A DNA stretch of 64,000 nt from Paramecium pentaurelia (lineage: Eukaryota > Ciliophora > Oligohymenophorea > Peniculida > Parameciidae): the NCBI GenBank assembly GCA_905183005.1, contig CAJJDO010000018.1, positions 512,716 to 576,715 of the forward strand, in the 5' to 3' direction. Below the pieces are notes generated by a model. That model saw nothing but the letters and a program-made list of their open reading frames with translations, searched no databases and was not told the origin of the DNA. Shown here one piece after another: positions 1 to 11,970 of this stretch (positions are counted from its first letter, which is position 1; the number at the start of each line of letters is the position of its first letter). The translations under genes were made by a program, and so were the position numbers.

Positions 1-1118
1 ATAATTACCCTCTTCCTTCTAAAATTTCTTTAGTCATAGCTCTAGAAACAACATCTCTACTAGCTAAATCTTTAGCAGTAGGAGCATATCTTTCCATAAA
101 TCTTTCACCCAATGAATTTCTCAGAATACCTCCTTCACCTCTACATCCTTCAGTCATAAGACATCCAGATCCATAAATACCAGTAGGATGGAATTATACA
201 AATTCTAAGTCTTCCATAGGTAAACCAGCTCTAATTGTCATACCACCACCATCACCAGTGCATGTATGTGCTGATGTGCATGATTAAAATGCTCTTCCAT
301 ATCCTCCTGTTGCAATAACAGTATATCCAGCTCTAATTCTATGGATTGATCCATCTGCCATCGACATACATACAACTCCTCTACAAGCTCTATAAATTTA
401 TAATAAATATAAAATTACCCTTATTCATCCATCATTAAATCAAGTGCAAAATATTCAACAAAGAAAATGCAATCATAACCTAAAGCTCTGCCAAAAAGTG
501 TATGTAACATAGCATGTCCAGTACGATCAGCCACTGCACAACATCTATATGCTTATCCACCTGTTCCAAACTTCAAACTTTAACCTCCAAATGCTCTTTA
601 ATAAATTTTGCCTTCAGGAGTACGAGAAAATGGTAAACCATAACTTTCCAATTCATAAACAGCCTTGGGTGCTTCTTTGCACATATATGTAATAGCATCT
701 TAATCACCTAACCAATCTGATCCTTTAATAGTATCATATGCATGCCTATGTAAATTTTGATCATTAATACCATCTCCAATCATCCTCTGTCATGTTACCT
801 AAGGCTGCATTAATACCTCCTTATGCTGCAACAGTATGTGATCTAGTTGGAAATAGCTTAGATATGCATGCAGTCTTAAAACCTAATTCAACTAAACCAA
901 AAGCTGCTCTTAATCCAGCTCCACCAGCTCCTACAACAACTGCATCATAAGTATGATCTATGACTGTGTATTTGTCTGTTAAATGACCCTTGATCTTTAA
1001 TATTTAATATTACTTGTGATGGTCCTTTTTCTGGTTTATTGTTGGCAACTACAGCAAATCGATTCATGAGTTTCATTGCTTATTGCCTAAACAATGCCTA
1101 CTTCGTGATAGCAAACAT
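1..1118 (-). CDS. SDHA: Succinate dehydrogenase flavoprotein subunit (complex II), 3' end outside window
   Basis: This is the FAD-carrying catalytic subunit that oxidises succinate to fumarate in the mitochondrial inner membrane. Reading leftward from an ATG at 1118 there is a short basic leader with targeting-peptide character. It is followed by the FAD-binding GAGGAGLRA motif, the covalent-flavin motif SHTVAAQGG, the fumarate-reductase motif ATGGYGR, HPTGIYGSGCL and TEGCRGEGG. Three introns (25, 25 and 29 nt) restore frame. One falls just before the conserved Y-T-V-I-D-H segment, one inside the W-R-W-H motif and one in the middle of the protein. Several glutamines are TAA or TAG. The gene runs off the left edge after the arginine-rich active-site region, so about the last third is missing. 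Identification is certain; the start is the first Met in frame. Confidence 0.96.
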
Positions 1119-1710
1119 AAAATTAAAAAGATATTTTAATTATTTTATGCTTTAAAAATAGTATTCTTAAAGGAGTTGGTGAATGTTAGTCACTGAAATA
1201 GAATAAAAGATTTTGATTAGTAAAAACTCAAGTTGATAATCTCTTTATTAAATGAATAACATAACTACAAGCTTAAAGTTAATGCAACAAATAATCAAAT
1301 ATTCTATAGATGGCAAATCTAATATTATGGCAGCTTGATAAATGCATTTTTAACTAATAAAATGATTATGTATCAAAGAGTGCATTGTTAAGTTCACAAA
1401 TTATATTAAAGACTTAAGAATTCTTAATCATTGCGTAAAATAAAATCATCTTATAATATTAAAATAAGCCTGAAGACTACTCAATATTACTCCTTCAAAC
1501 ATATAATATATAAAAAATAAGTTGTGTGAAAGAATTATAAATTAGTTCCAAAATTCTATTTCATGACTTAAGCCATCAACTTTAAATTATATTAATGAAA
1601 GTTATTGCTAATTAGGATAATATTTAATTAATTATGGAAGAGTAAAATAAAGAATCAAGAGAATTATTTGAATGAGATAACATTTTGAAAAGTGATGATT
1701 CAAATTAATT
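1119..1710. other. Intergenic, AT-rich
   Basis: About 590 bases upstream of SDHA. No reading frame here looks coding on either strand. It should hold the SDHA promoter and possibly the promoter of the small plus-strand gene that starts at 1711. Confidence 0.6.
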
Positions 1711-2196
1711 ATGAAATATATATTGTTTTAATGTCAACTCATAATATTTTCATATGCTCCTTATAATTATGTTGATGAAAATGGATAAGTGGAATTCTTC
1801 CAACGATCAAAATTGAATAAAGATTAGATTATATTCAAATTTGTTTTCATAAATTTAGGACATGCTTAAGCAACTAAATATATAAAAATTGGCAGTGTTC
1901 CATCTTAGCCTGGATTATCATCAATTCCAGATATTTTCAATAATTAGGATGTGTTACTCAAGCAATCAGAAATCATTTATAATTTCTCAATAGGAGTCAT
2001 TACTTAATCAATCTATCTGAAAGCTAATTTTATTAATATCACTAAATACATTCACTCATTTTCTATAACATAGGTAATTCTGATAAACAAATTTTAACTT
2101 CTTATTATTCTTCTAAATGTTTCAATTTCTATTGACATTATTCAATAAATTTTTTATCTTCTTTTATTTCGTTTATGGTACAATATTTCATCATGA
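1711..2196 (+). CDS. Possible small secreted or membrane protein, uncharacterised
   Basis: A 161-codon frame without TGA starts with a hydrophobic leader (MKYILFQCQLIIFSYA) that resembles a signal peptide. It is followed by a mixed, protein-like sequence (DENGQVEFFQRSKLNKDQ, then a Pro/Ser/Gly-rich stretch SVPSQPGLSSIPD). The second half is hydrophobic. I do not recognise the family. The frame runs about 158 bases past the stop of the convergent gene at 2039, which is unusual in this compact genome. The true end may therefore be earlier, through an intron I did not resolve. Composition favours coding for roughly 1711-2080. Low confidence overall. Confidence 0.35.
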
Positions 2197-4918
2197 TTCT
2201 TCGTACAATAGACTTTTCTGCTGTTTCATAGCATAAATCAACGTATTAATTATTTTTTTTTTAATTCTAATTTTATGGGAAAAATGATTATTATTATAAC
2301 TTTTCTTCCACTAATTTCATATAATTTTAAAATAGTTTTGAGACTCTAGAATAATAGAATTATTTATTACATCTCTATAAAAACTTCATCTCCTTCTAAG
2401 GCAAGTTGCAAATGCTTGAGTCCACTCAATATATCTATAAAGTCTCTTATACTTTAAAAGGGTAATTCTAATTATAGAGAGTTTAAATCTGCTCCATTCA
2501 CAATTTATAAGAATTATTATTTTTCATTATCTTTTGGATCTAATGATTTAGTTTTAGATGAGTCTTAAATTGAATTTAAATTAATTTATCCATATCTAAA
2601 ACTCAATAAACATGGAATCTTGATATTTTTTAAGAAATAATTCAACTTTTTTTTTAACTCAATAGTTTTTAACATTTTGTTCAAAGCTTTGATTTCATTT
2701 CTCTCAGTTTTAAGTTGTGTAATAATTTTCAAAAATACTTCTAACATTGCCTTTTGTTCTATATAAGAAACAAAGAGTACTTACGATTTTTTGCATAAGT
2801 AACTTTCTATTCAAATTCTTAGATCATTTCTTGACATAAAAGTGAAAGATTATTGCTAGTATATTAATTTGGTATCATTTTATATATAGAAAGCAAATAA
2901 TTAGCATATAATTATGGTGAAATATTTTCATATTATTTAATTATTTAACCCTTATTTTCATATGACTAAATTAAATAATATAAATTACATCTTTATACAT
3001 ATATATTAAGTTGTCAAAACTTAGAATTATATTGTTCCTCAATTTAGACAAAAGGGATATTCGTTCAATTGAAATTAAAAACTATGCAACAACTTATTTG
3101 GCTTTAGAAATAAATAATAATTCTTCTTTATCTTATGCACTAAACTTCTCTGTAAATTTAAAAGCAATATCTATATAATTGACATTATAAAGATCAGATA
3201 GTCTATGTACTGCAAAATGCATATTACTTGCAAGTATTTTCTATCCTTTCCATGATACATGATTACTCATATAATCACCTCCCATTTTCAAATTATATCT
3301 CATTATACTATCTGCTAATTCCTTTAAATCTGTGTATCTAGTTAATTGTTTACCTCCTAATGAACCTTCAATTCTTGATTTTGATATTGTATTTAATAAA
3401 ATTTGTAAATCTGAAATAGAGAGTAAATAGGAAATAAAATGTTTTTCAGATTTATCTTTGATATAAAAATTCAATTGGGTTTGAGGTAATTCAATTGATT
3501 CTTTGAAATAATTAAAAACATTAACACTAGTTAATGAAATTTTAAGACCTTCTATAATCTCTCCTTTCCAAGCACACAATAATATTTTACTTATTACTGT
3601 AATATTATTAGTTTAATAATAAGATGATTCTAATTATTATTAATTAAGAAACATAGCAGTAAATTCAGGTATTACCCATTTATTAATAAGGAATTAAATA
3701 AGCAAATTAAATATTTCCTCTTATTTATAAGTTTAATAAAGGGCTTTAAAGATTTAGTATTGCAATCTACATAAAGCTCTTATTATAAAAGGTAGATTAT
3801 GTAAGCTATTTATGATATTATCACAAATAGAATTAATGATCATCTCAGTTACTTTACGTCGATCATATAATATTTTAGCTGTTTCCTCTACTAATTAAGG
3901 GTCTATTATTCTCTATAATGGTGTTTAACAATACGATTAAATTGATGGTGTAATTTATTCAATTATTGTATTGAGTAGAGAATCAGAAATTTTAGTTCTT
4001 CTTACATTCTCATATACATTAATATCTTTATTTTCTTCTGTTCCTTGCATTAAAATTGGTATTCTATTAAGCATTAATTTCCTTGCTTTACTCTCCTATT
4101 TTTATTTAAGATGTTTTGCAGATTCTTTACTTTCTTTTAATTTTAATTATGATTCATAAATTCTATAATATTTATATAATTAATACATCTTAGGATTTAA
4201 TTCTAATTCTTCTTTAACATTCATGAGTAAATTTAATGCTTATCCACATATTTATTATATATATGATTAACATAAAGGACCTTTACTGAATCCAAGAAGA
4301 AATTTACAAACTAAATTAGTTTTATCCTAAAATAATTCTAATGGATTCTTAAGGTTAATTAATTCTAATTTTAAGAGTTCACTTAATAATTTAAAAACTC
4401 CTTCTTATAAACCAGCACCTACTATTGGATCATAAAGGAATGTTAGAATATCAAATATAAATTCATCTAAATTATGAGCACCAACATCTAAAGATGAATG
4501 TATCAATTATGCAAAAAGTTCTTAATTTTCCATCAACAAAAATAAAAACTTTTATATATCAGAATGAACATTTTCAAATTTGTACCCCAATGAACATTAT
4601 TTTTAATTATAATTAGTTGTTTATTATTGATTGTACAATCTACGTAAGTCTTTATATCGAAGCTATGTCTTGTAATACTTCTCCACAGTATTCAGAAGGA
4701 TCTAAATGCGCTCATTCTTAGTTTCATTTTCTAATTTGCAATTGTCACAAAGTACCCTTATTAAGCAAATTATATTGCAATTAAAGATTCTCTTATAAGG
4801 AATTCCATTATAGAATTGTATCTGAATTAAAAGATTGTCTTTTTGATAGCTTAAGAAGATTCGAATCTTGGATTTGTGCAATACTCACATCATTTTGGTC
4901 TTCTTGCATTTCGAACAT
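2039..4918 (-). CDS. RasGAP-like (IQGAP-related) protein, tentative
   Basis: A 923-residue protein from four short introns (25, 23, 26 and 34 nt) that make one continuous frame. The central region reads like the RasGAP helical fold. It has NLPFIIRALCRLQYQ, then FLINKWVIPEF where RasGAPs carry FLRF..PA, then VISKILLCAW and a helical C-terminal part with coiled-coil character. Known RasGAPs stimulate GTP hydrolysis by Ras-type G proteins; IQGAP-type members scaffold cytoskeleton. The arginine finger is not evident, so a non-catalytic scaffold is possible. The long N-terminal region (LDEFIFDILTFLYDPIVGAG and following) is helical and unassigned. An uncharacterised helical protein is the alternative. 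Gene integrity is well supported; the family call is not. Confidence 0.6.
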
Positions 4919-5545
4919 TTCTATATAATCTGATTTAATTTTAATTTATTAAAGCATAACTAATATTATTCTACAAATATTCACTTTCTTTCTATTTAAA
5001 ATTATAAATAATCTTACTATTCATTTCTATTTTAAGATGTCACTTATATATTATAAAACCCATATATTTCTGTACTACTTTGAACCAATAATATTTATAT
5101 AAAAAATAATATTTATATATCATTCTACATAATGTCAAAGCTATTATAAAACTTAATATAAATAATTCAACAAAAAGAAATTTAGAATCTTAAATAGAGG
5201 ATTTAATATTATTAAATTTACTAGTGTTTTTATTCAAAAATATTCTAAAAAATTAATTCAACTGTAGACAATTTAGATAATTTTGATTTTTTAATAATTA
5301 TTTTTGAATATTTTAACATTATCTTCAAAATATGAATAAAATTAACATTAAATTAGATATGTTATTAAAGAGTTGATTTATTTAATTAGAATTTCAAAAA
5401 AGTAGAATTAGAAAAAATGAATTTAAAAGAATATTCTTTTTCTTTTTCTTTATTCAATTTAGAAATACTATTTAGAATGTATTCCTTAGTTCACTTGTAA
5501 TAAAATAATTTATATTATTCATTAAAAAATAAATTGAATTAATTT
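4919..5545. other. Intergenic between divergent genes
   Basis: About 630 bases of AT-rich sequence between two divergently oriented starts, presumably carrying both promoters. No coding signal seen. It contains a short direct repeat at 5087-5118. Confidence 0.6.
5087..5118. repeat. 14-nt direct repeat, two copies
   Basis: AATAATATTTATAT occurs at 5087-5100 and again at 5105-5118, separated by four A residues. In DNA this AT-rich the repeat may be chance. Confidence 0.4.
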
Positions 5546-6775
5546 ATGTTATTGACAAGGGAAAATATTGAATTTTATACTCAAAGAAGAAAACAGTATT
5601 GCGAAGACTTCTTAAAGCTAACGAACCAATTCAAACCAAAGTTAGAGTTATTATAAAAAAAATTGATTGCTTCAAAGTAGGTAATAGATGGCCCTAGTAA
5701 ATCAATTCCTCATTAACAAAAGATCAAAAAAGTCAATAAAGTTTTAGCATCTCTATCAAAATCGAAAGAAGTTTAATAAAAAATTGATAAAGAAATGATT
5801 AGATGTTCATGTCAATATAAATTAGATGAAGTTCCAAATTGCAAGTATTGAATAATGTTAATTTAGTTTCAATTACTCTTAAACTTGTAATAAGATACAA
5901 TAGGCAATGATACCATTGATTCAAAATCTTTAAATATAGATTTAAGATAAACAAGAGGAGATTCTAAGTGATTTAGATTGTGCTGATTTGTATATAAAAG
6001 TAAGTTAAATAACTTTATTAAGAGAGATGAGTTCTAAAAAATGAAACATAAATCAAAGAGATTATAATAAATTATAGAGAAATTATAAGTTATGGAATTA
6101 AAACAAGAAGAAAAAGTGTATAGAGAAAGTATAAAAAAATTAGAGAAATTGGATTAAGCTGAAGATTATGATGAAACTCTACCATATTCTAAAAAGGCAT
6201 TAATGTCAAAAAAGAAGATAGAAGTATAAGTTTTAATGGATGAAGAAAGAAAATAGAGAAAGTAATTTGAGAATGAAAGGATTAGAGAAGCTATTGAAGA
6301 ATAGAAATAAAAATATCAATCATTAGATAATAAAATAAAAACTCATTATAGAAAAATGGGTTTATAAAAAAGAAAATTAGAAAGTATGAGTGATCTTAGA
6401 GAATATATAAATGATTGTAGAACAAATTCATAAATAAAATTAGATTCATAAAATAATTTAAAATAATAATAATAATTAAAAAGTATTTTAAATGCAGATA
6501 AAAGGTTTTCAATAACATTATTTTCAACTTAAATGAATTCCTAGAATATAACGTATTATTTTAATATATAATTAAGACCTATTGCTTGTGAAATTAATGG
6601 TTTAACAGCTCCTATTATAAGTAATGTTAATACATAAAGAACTATAATAAATAATTTTGGAAAGAAAACATCTCAAAACTTTAATAAAATAAAGAGAAGA
6701 TATCATACCTTAGGATAAAGATTAGAAAATGGATCAAATTTTGATTTTTAAGATAATAAATTAATCTTATTATGA
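5546..6775 (+). CDS. Gln/Lys-rich coiled-coil protein, uncharacterised
   Basis: A 394-residue protein with two introns (22 and 23 nt). The N-terminal part (LTRENIEFYTQRRKQYCEDF) is amphipathic. The middle is a long charged helix rich in Glu, Lys and Gln, mostly TAA/TAG-encoded. The C-terminal part is Asn/Thr/Ser-rich and ends basic. No catalytic motif or membrane segment is visible. It may be a structural or cytoskeletal protein, but nothing in the sequence fixes a role. Its TGA at 6773-6775 is followed directly by the reverse-complement TGA of the convergent gene, with no base between. The gene itself is well supported by frame restoration at both introns and by composition. Confidence 0.8.
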
Positions 6776-7982
6776 TCAAGATTATTAAATCTAACACTTT
6801 AGACAATTGACTGATTGATTTGTTGGAAAAACTACTAAGTAGATTTCTAAGCAATTCATACAATATCTATAACTTGGTATTGAGATTCTAGGTGGATGAA
6901 ATTGATAGCCATGACATTATGAACAAGGATAAGCTTTATTACAACAAGAGAAAATTGGAATAGTATTGCAAGGTAATCTGTGAGGACAATCTTAAGTATA
7001 TAAAATATGAGGAAATGTTCTTAATTACTTTTCTCTTTCTTACTCTTTTTATTTTTTCTTTTATTCTTCTTTTTATTTAATTTATTCTAATTCTTTTTAT
7101 TTTTATTCTTTTTTCATTTAAATAAATTATTATTTTTATATTTCTGTTTATTTTTTTACTTCCTCTTATTTTTGAATTTCAATCTTTCTTTCTTCCTCTT
7201 AAATTTCATTCATTATTATTTAAAATGGTCTAAATTATTCAAGATACTTTTCTTATTTTTATGCTAAAACTTAAAGCTTTTATTAAGCATATTCCTTTCT
7301 TTATTTTTAATCAATAATTTAAATTTTATTATTATCTCCTAAAGCTGTTTTTAATTCAAATTCTAATTATTCTCTGAAATCATTCCAAGATTATTAAACT
7401 TAATCAACTTTTGATGTAAGATACTTTTCAGTTTCATTAATAATATATTCAACTTCAGATAGATGTTTACCTTAAATAAAACTTAAACTTTCTGTAAGTT
7501 CTTCTTATGTCATGTCAAATATATTTTTGCTACTTAAATAATTAACTCTATTTTAAAGATCTCTTTCTAATGGTTACCATGATAATTCTTCATCAATTGA
7601 TTTAATTACATTATCTTCTATCTATTATAATCTTTCTTAAACAGTTATTCTCAATTTTCCAAAAAATGTTTTTACTTAAGTTATTTTATCAGGAACTCGC
7701 ATAATTTAATTACAGAGATTATCAAACTAAGTAATAATCATATATTTTATATACTTATTGTCTTCTATCATCAAATATTTTACAAAATGTTTATATTTCC
7801 ATATTTTAAGATGCATGATTACCATGTTATTCAATTTAACAATAAGAACAACCTAATCTATTATCTGCTTCACAATTTGGATATTAACAAATGAAAACCA
7901 TCTTATTCTTCTCATGAGAAGTTTTAGTACAAATTGCTTCCATTTTGAGTCCTAACATTTTAATGATTGAACGTTCATGCAT
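6776..7982 (-). CDS. Zinc-finger protein: N-terminal B-box-like motif, C-terminal CHY-type zinc finger
   Basis: A 392-residue protein with one 28-nt intron. Near the N-terminus, Cys and His spaced as CQYPNCEADNRLGCSYC followed by H..NH resemble a B-box. The centre is a long Gln/Glu/Lys coiled coil. The last 80 residues carry PCNTIPIFSCC, YPCSQCHGYQFHPP, YCMNCLE and NCLKCQ, which is the ligand order of CHY zinc fingers. In other eukaryotes these occur in RCHY1-type E3 ligases and zinc-binding chaperone-like proteins. No RING is present, so ubiquitin-ligase activity cannot be claimed. The stop abuts the stop of the convergent gene. The start is the first Met upstream of the B-box-like motif. 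Confidence 0.8.
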
Positions 7983-8326
7983 TGATTGAAGTTATTACTT
8001 TGATATTATTTAAGATGGTCTTTTTTATAGAGTTCTAGTTGGTGAAGGTGGATATGGAAATGTTTTAGAGCTTAATATTAAAATATAACATACCTAACAG
8101 ACTAACAATGTCCAACAGGACTATTAGAACTACGAAATGATTATTATGATTTTGACATTTCTAATTACATTTGACTACCAGTCATCTAGTCTTAAGTTTT
8201 ATTTGCTATCTTTTTAGGGCTTGATGAATTTTATGAATTCAATGAGCTTCTTCTTAGATATTGCGGTGTTTTAGCATATTTAAGTTAGGATTTTTGCATA
8301 TTAATTTAATTTGCGGTCGATTTGAG
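7983..8326. other. Divergent promoter region containing a protein-like open stretch
   Basis: These 344 bases separate the divergent zinc-finger and CLU genes. On the plus strand a stretch free of TGA from about 8010 to 8325 contains VGEGGYGNVLEL, which resembles a kinase glycine loop, but it has no in-frame start. The CLU start follows its TGA almost at once. I read it as promoter sequence or a decayed kinase fragment. Confidence 0.4.
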
Positions 8327-11300
8327 ATGAAACAAACAAAAGAAGAAAGTGTTAAATTGTATTTAGACTTCTATGATAAATATACTTGGCCTCTAGAGAT
8401 TGCTGAAACTTTACTAGAAGTCAGATAATATCTTACAGAATCCACAATATTGTCCCTCTTTCAAAATTTCTACTTTTCACATAAAGGTTAGCGAATCAAT
8501 GAATACAGTGAATTCTCTATACCAGATGGAGGAAAGTTGCAAGTTTTATTAGGTATAGGAATCAATAATCATATAGATGAATTTAATGAAAGAACAGCTA
8601 GATTCCATTTAAGAAGAGTGTAAGAAATGATTACCAATCTATCACATTATCAATATCTTTGCAAAGGCAAAAATTAAAATGAAGATTCATTATCACTAAA
8701 AGAAATAGGTGATTTGTAATTAAATGATATCCTTTAACCAGCTATTAAATCAAATTTACTCTTAATTGATGAAAATAAGGCTATTAAATAGAACGTGTAG
8801 TAATTGGGATTGTCATCTTTCAATCCACCTCCTCTTTCAAGAAAATTAAAGGGTAATGGAGAAAACAATAATTAGGTGATCTCTTTTATATTGTCCTTAA
8901 AACCATTGAATCAGTTGAACTTATTATAACAGCCTCGAATTTAGGGTTTTATGTCAATAGTTCTTAAGGACGAACTTTTGAGCCAACCCAAAAAAGTGAT
9001 TGCTATTACAATCTTATAGATTTGATTGTGGATCATAGTCCATCATTTAAGTAAAATGATGCATTTACATAAATTTAGAAAGGAATTAATTAATGCTATT
9101 CCAGAGTAATAATAACCTGCATTACCAGCTACAATTAAATATAATCATAAATGGTTATCAGTACCAGAAAATCCTTTGACTTTAGATCATTAAAGAAGTG
9201 AGAGTTGGGCTTTAGATTTACATGGATTTGATGTCTCAAGTTTAAGAGATTGGAATGAAGAATTATAAGTATTTAGATCATTGCCAAAAATTGATTTAAT
9301 TTAAAAATTGAATAGAGATAAAGCATTATCAAAGGTTTATGGAGATTTTGTAGAGGCTGCAGTTAGAGGAGCATGTGCTGTTGTTGATAAAATTATTTAA
9401 CCTTTGAATCCAATGGATATAGAATGTTAATAAGTTTACGTTTATAATCAGATATTCTTTAGTTTTGCAATGGAAACACCAGAAGATTTTAGAGTATTTA
9501 AATGTATTATAAATTAAAGTAAGAAAGTGGTCCTGATGCTACACCAACAGTTTCAACAACAAATTGTGATTTTAGAAATTTATAGATTTTACACAAATTA
9601 GATATTCCTGGATTAAGTGTTTTGAATACTTGTTTAGTTGATTATAAAGGAAGAAGAGTTATTGCATAATCTATTATACCAGGAATTCTAAATAGTGATC
9701 ATAGTAATTGTACATAATATGGTTCAATTGATGATGGAAAGACTATTTAAAAATCTGAAGAATTTCATAAGGTAATGTCAAAAACATGTGAATTCTTTCA
9801 TCTTGATACTGATATTGTATTTCTTGATAGCAATCAATAAAAGTATTCTATGGCTGGAAGCATAGAAGTAAAAGGTATTATGGGATCAGATAAAAGAATG
9901 TATTTGCTTGATCTTTTAAGATTATCTCCTAGAGATTATAATTATTAAGGAGAAAATAATTAATGTTGTGTTTTAAGATATGAATTACTTTAAAATTATT
10001 GGGTTGTTAACACTATTTAAAAAATAAAATAAAATAATAGTGATGATCCAAAAACATAATAAGAAGCATATTAAAACATATAAAATTTATTAATTGGAAA
10101 TCCAAAGGAAGGATTAAAATTAAATCCAGCATTAGGCACTAAGACAATATTATAATAATCAGAAAAATTAACATAATAAGAAGAGGATTTAAAAAAGTTA
10201 TCTTAATTCTTGTTAAATTAAGCTATTCCTTAATTAATTTAAGAATTATCTTAACCAGAAACAACAAGACATTCTGATCTTAGTATTTCAGATATTTTTC
10301 ATTCTCATGGTGTAAATATGAGATATCTTGGAAAAGTAATTAGTTTTATTCGTTCAGAAGAATAACCATCATTAAGACTTACTTTGGAAAGAATAGTTTT
10401 TGCTAAGACATTGAAACACATCTTTAGAGAATCAATGAGAAAAGCACCACAAAATCAATTATCTTAAGTTTTGTGTCATCTTTTAAATATAATATTCTCT
10501 AATTAAAATACTTCATTTAATAATACTAAATAAGAAGAGAAAAAGAAAAAGAAGAAAAATAAAAATAAAAGTACTTAAAATGGTGATAAACCTCACTTTA
10601 AATGTTTAATTTAAGTTAATAATTATTAATATCCCTCATATTAAGAAGTTTGGGATTAAATCAATTAGATTGCATAAGCTAGATATTAACATAAAATAGA
10701 TTCATCTATATTAAATAAGAAAGGATTCCATAAATTATCCTGTTTAAGAGAATTATGTTAATAAATTGGATTATAGTTAGTTGCTCGAGACTATCATGAT
10801 TTCTAACCTTCAGATATAGTAGGAATCCAACCTATAATCAAATTTATTGAATAAGTTTCAGAAGATGCTAAAAATAATATAGAAATTGGTCAAAAATATA
10901 TGCTTGAACATTAAAATCTTCATTAAGCTTTAGAATCTTATCTTACTGCATCTCAAATAATTCTAAATTTACATGGTTAGATGCATAAAGAATTAGCAAA
11001 TTGTTATTCCAAGATTTCAGCTGTCTATTTGAGAAGATAAGAATATGATGCAGCCATACATTTTTAAAAGCAAGCTATTTAAATTTATACTACAATTTAT
11101 GGTTATGATCATCCTTTAACAATCTAAGCCATTACAGCACTTTCTTTATATTATTTCTCCACTAAAAATTATAAAGAAGCATTCAATCATATGTTACATA
11201 CCTTATATCTTGCAAATCTAATTGGAGGAGAAGGCTAAGAAGTATTTAATCAATATACAAATTTATCATTACTTTATTCAGAAAGTGGTTAACATTAGAG

Positions 11301-11915
11301 TGCATTAAATTGTTTATTTGAAGGATTAGAGAAGTGTGAATCTTTATTTAAATCCTTTTAAGGAACAGAAACATAATAATATAAATTAAGAGTATCTGGA
11401 TACTATTCTGCAATTGCTTTGGAACATGGTGAAATTGGTGATTTCTAAAAAGCAGTAGAATTCTAAGAAAGAGCTTCTGAATTATTAAAAAGAGTAATAA
11501 TTATTTATTATAACTAGACCCTTAAACCAGAAGATACAAGAGTAAAGGAAGCAGATGCTTTATTAACCAATTTAAAAAAGGCTTTAAATGATAAAAGAAA
11601 AGACACTCAATAATCAAATTTAGGTATTTAAATATTTAATTATTAATTAGATAGTAGAAGATAATTTGGTACTAATCGTAATTAATAATAAAAAACTGAA
11701 TAGTAAGTATAATAAATACCAGATGAAACATATATAGAAAGTGATAAAGTAATTAATTATAATCTAAAATTTAATAGGAAAGAGAAGCTTTATTATAAAA
11801 ATTAAGAGCAGCCAAATAAGGCATGAAATTCAAGAATAAGAATCAAATGGATATAAATAGATACATTCTTGCCTAATAACTTTATAGACAATAATAGTAA
11901 TAATAAAAAGAATGA
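8327..11915 (+). CDS. CLU: Clustered mitochondria (CLU) protein homologue
   Basis: A protein of about 1,160 residues with four certain introns (23, 28, 26 and 29 nt) and perhaps a fifth in-frame 24-nt one near 11500. After a ubiquitin-like N-terminal part (residues about 60-170), the region GDLFYIVLKTIESVELIITA and the CLU domain (about 275-500, with SWALDLHGFDVSSLRDWN, LDIPGLSVLNTC and YLLDLLRLSPRD) match this family closely. Residues about 865-1030 form TPR repeats (YSKISAVYLRRQEYDAAIHF). The tail is Gln-rich. CLU family proteins are cytosolic, bind mRNAs for mitochondrial proteins and control mitochondrial distribution. A Lys-rich insert (residues about 700-720) lies between the CLU and TPR parts. 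The start codon is preceded by TGA. Confidence 0.93.
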
Positions 11916-11970
11916 ATGATAACTGTGATTATTATGTATTTGTTTAATATTATTTATTAATTATAATCAC

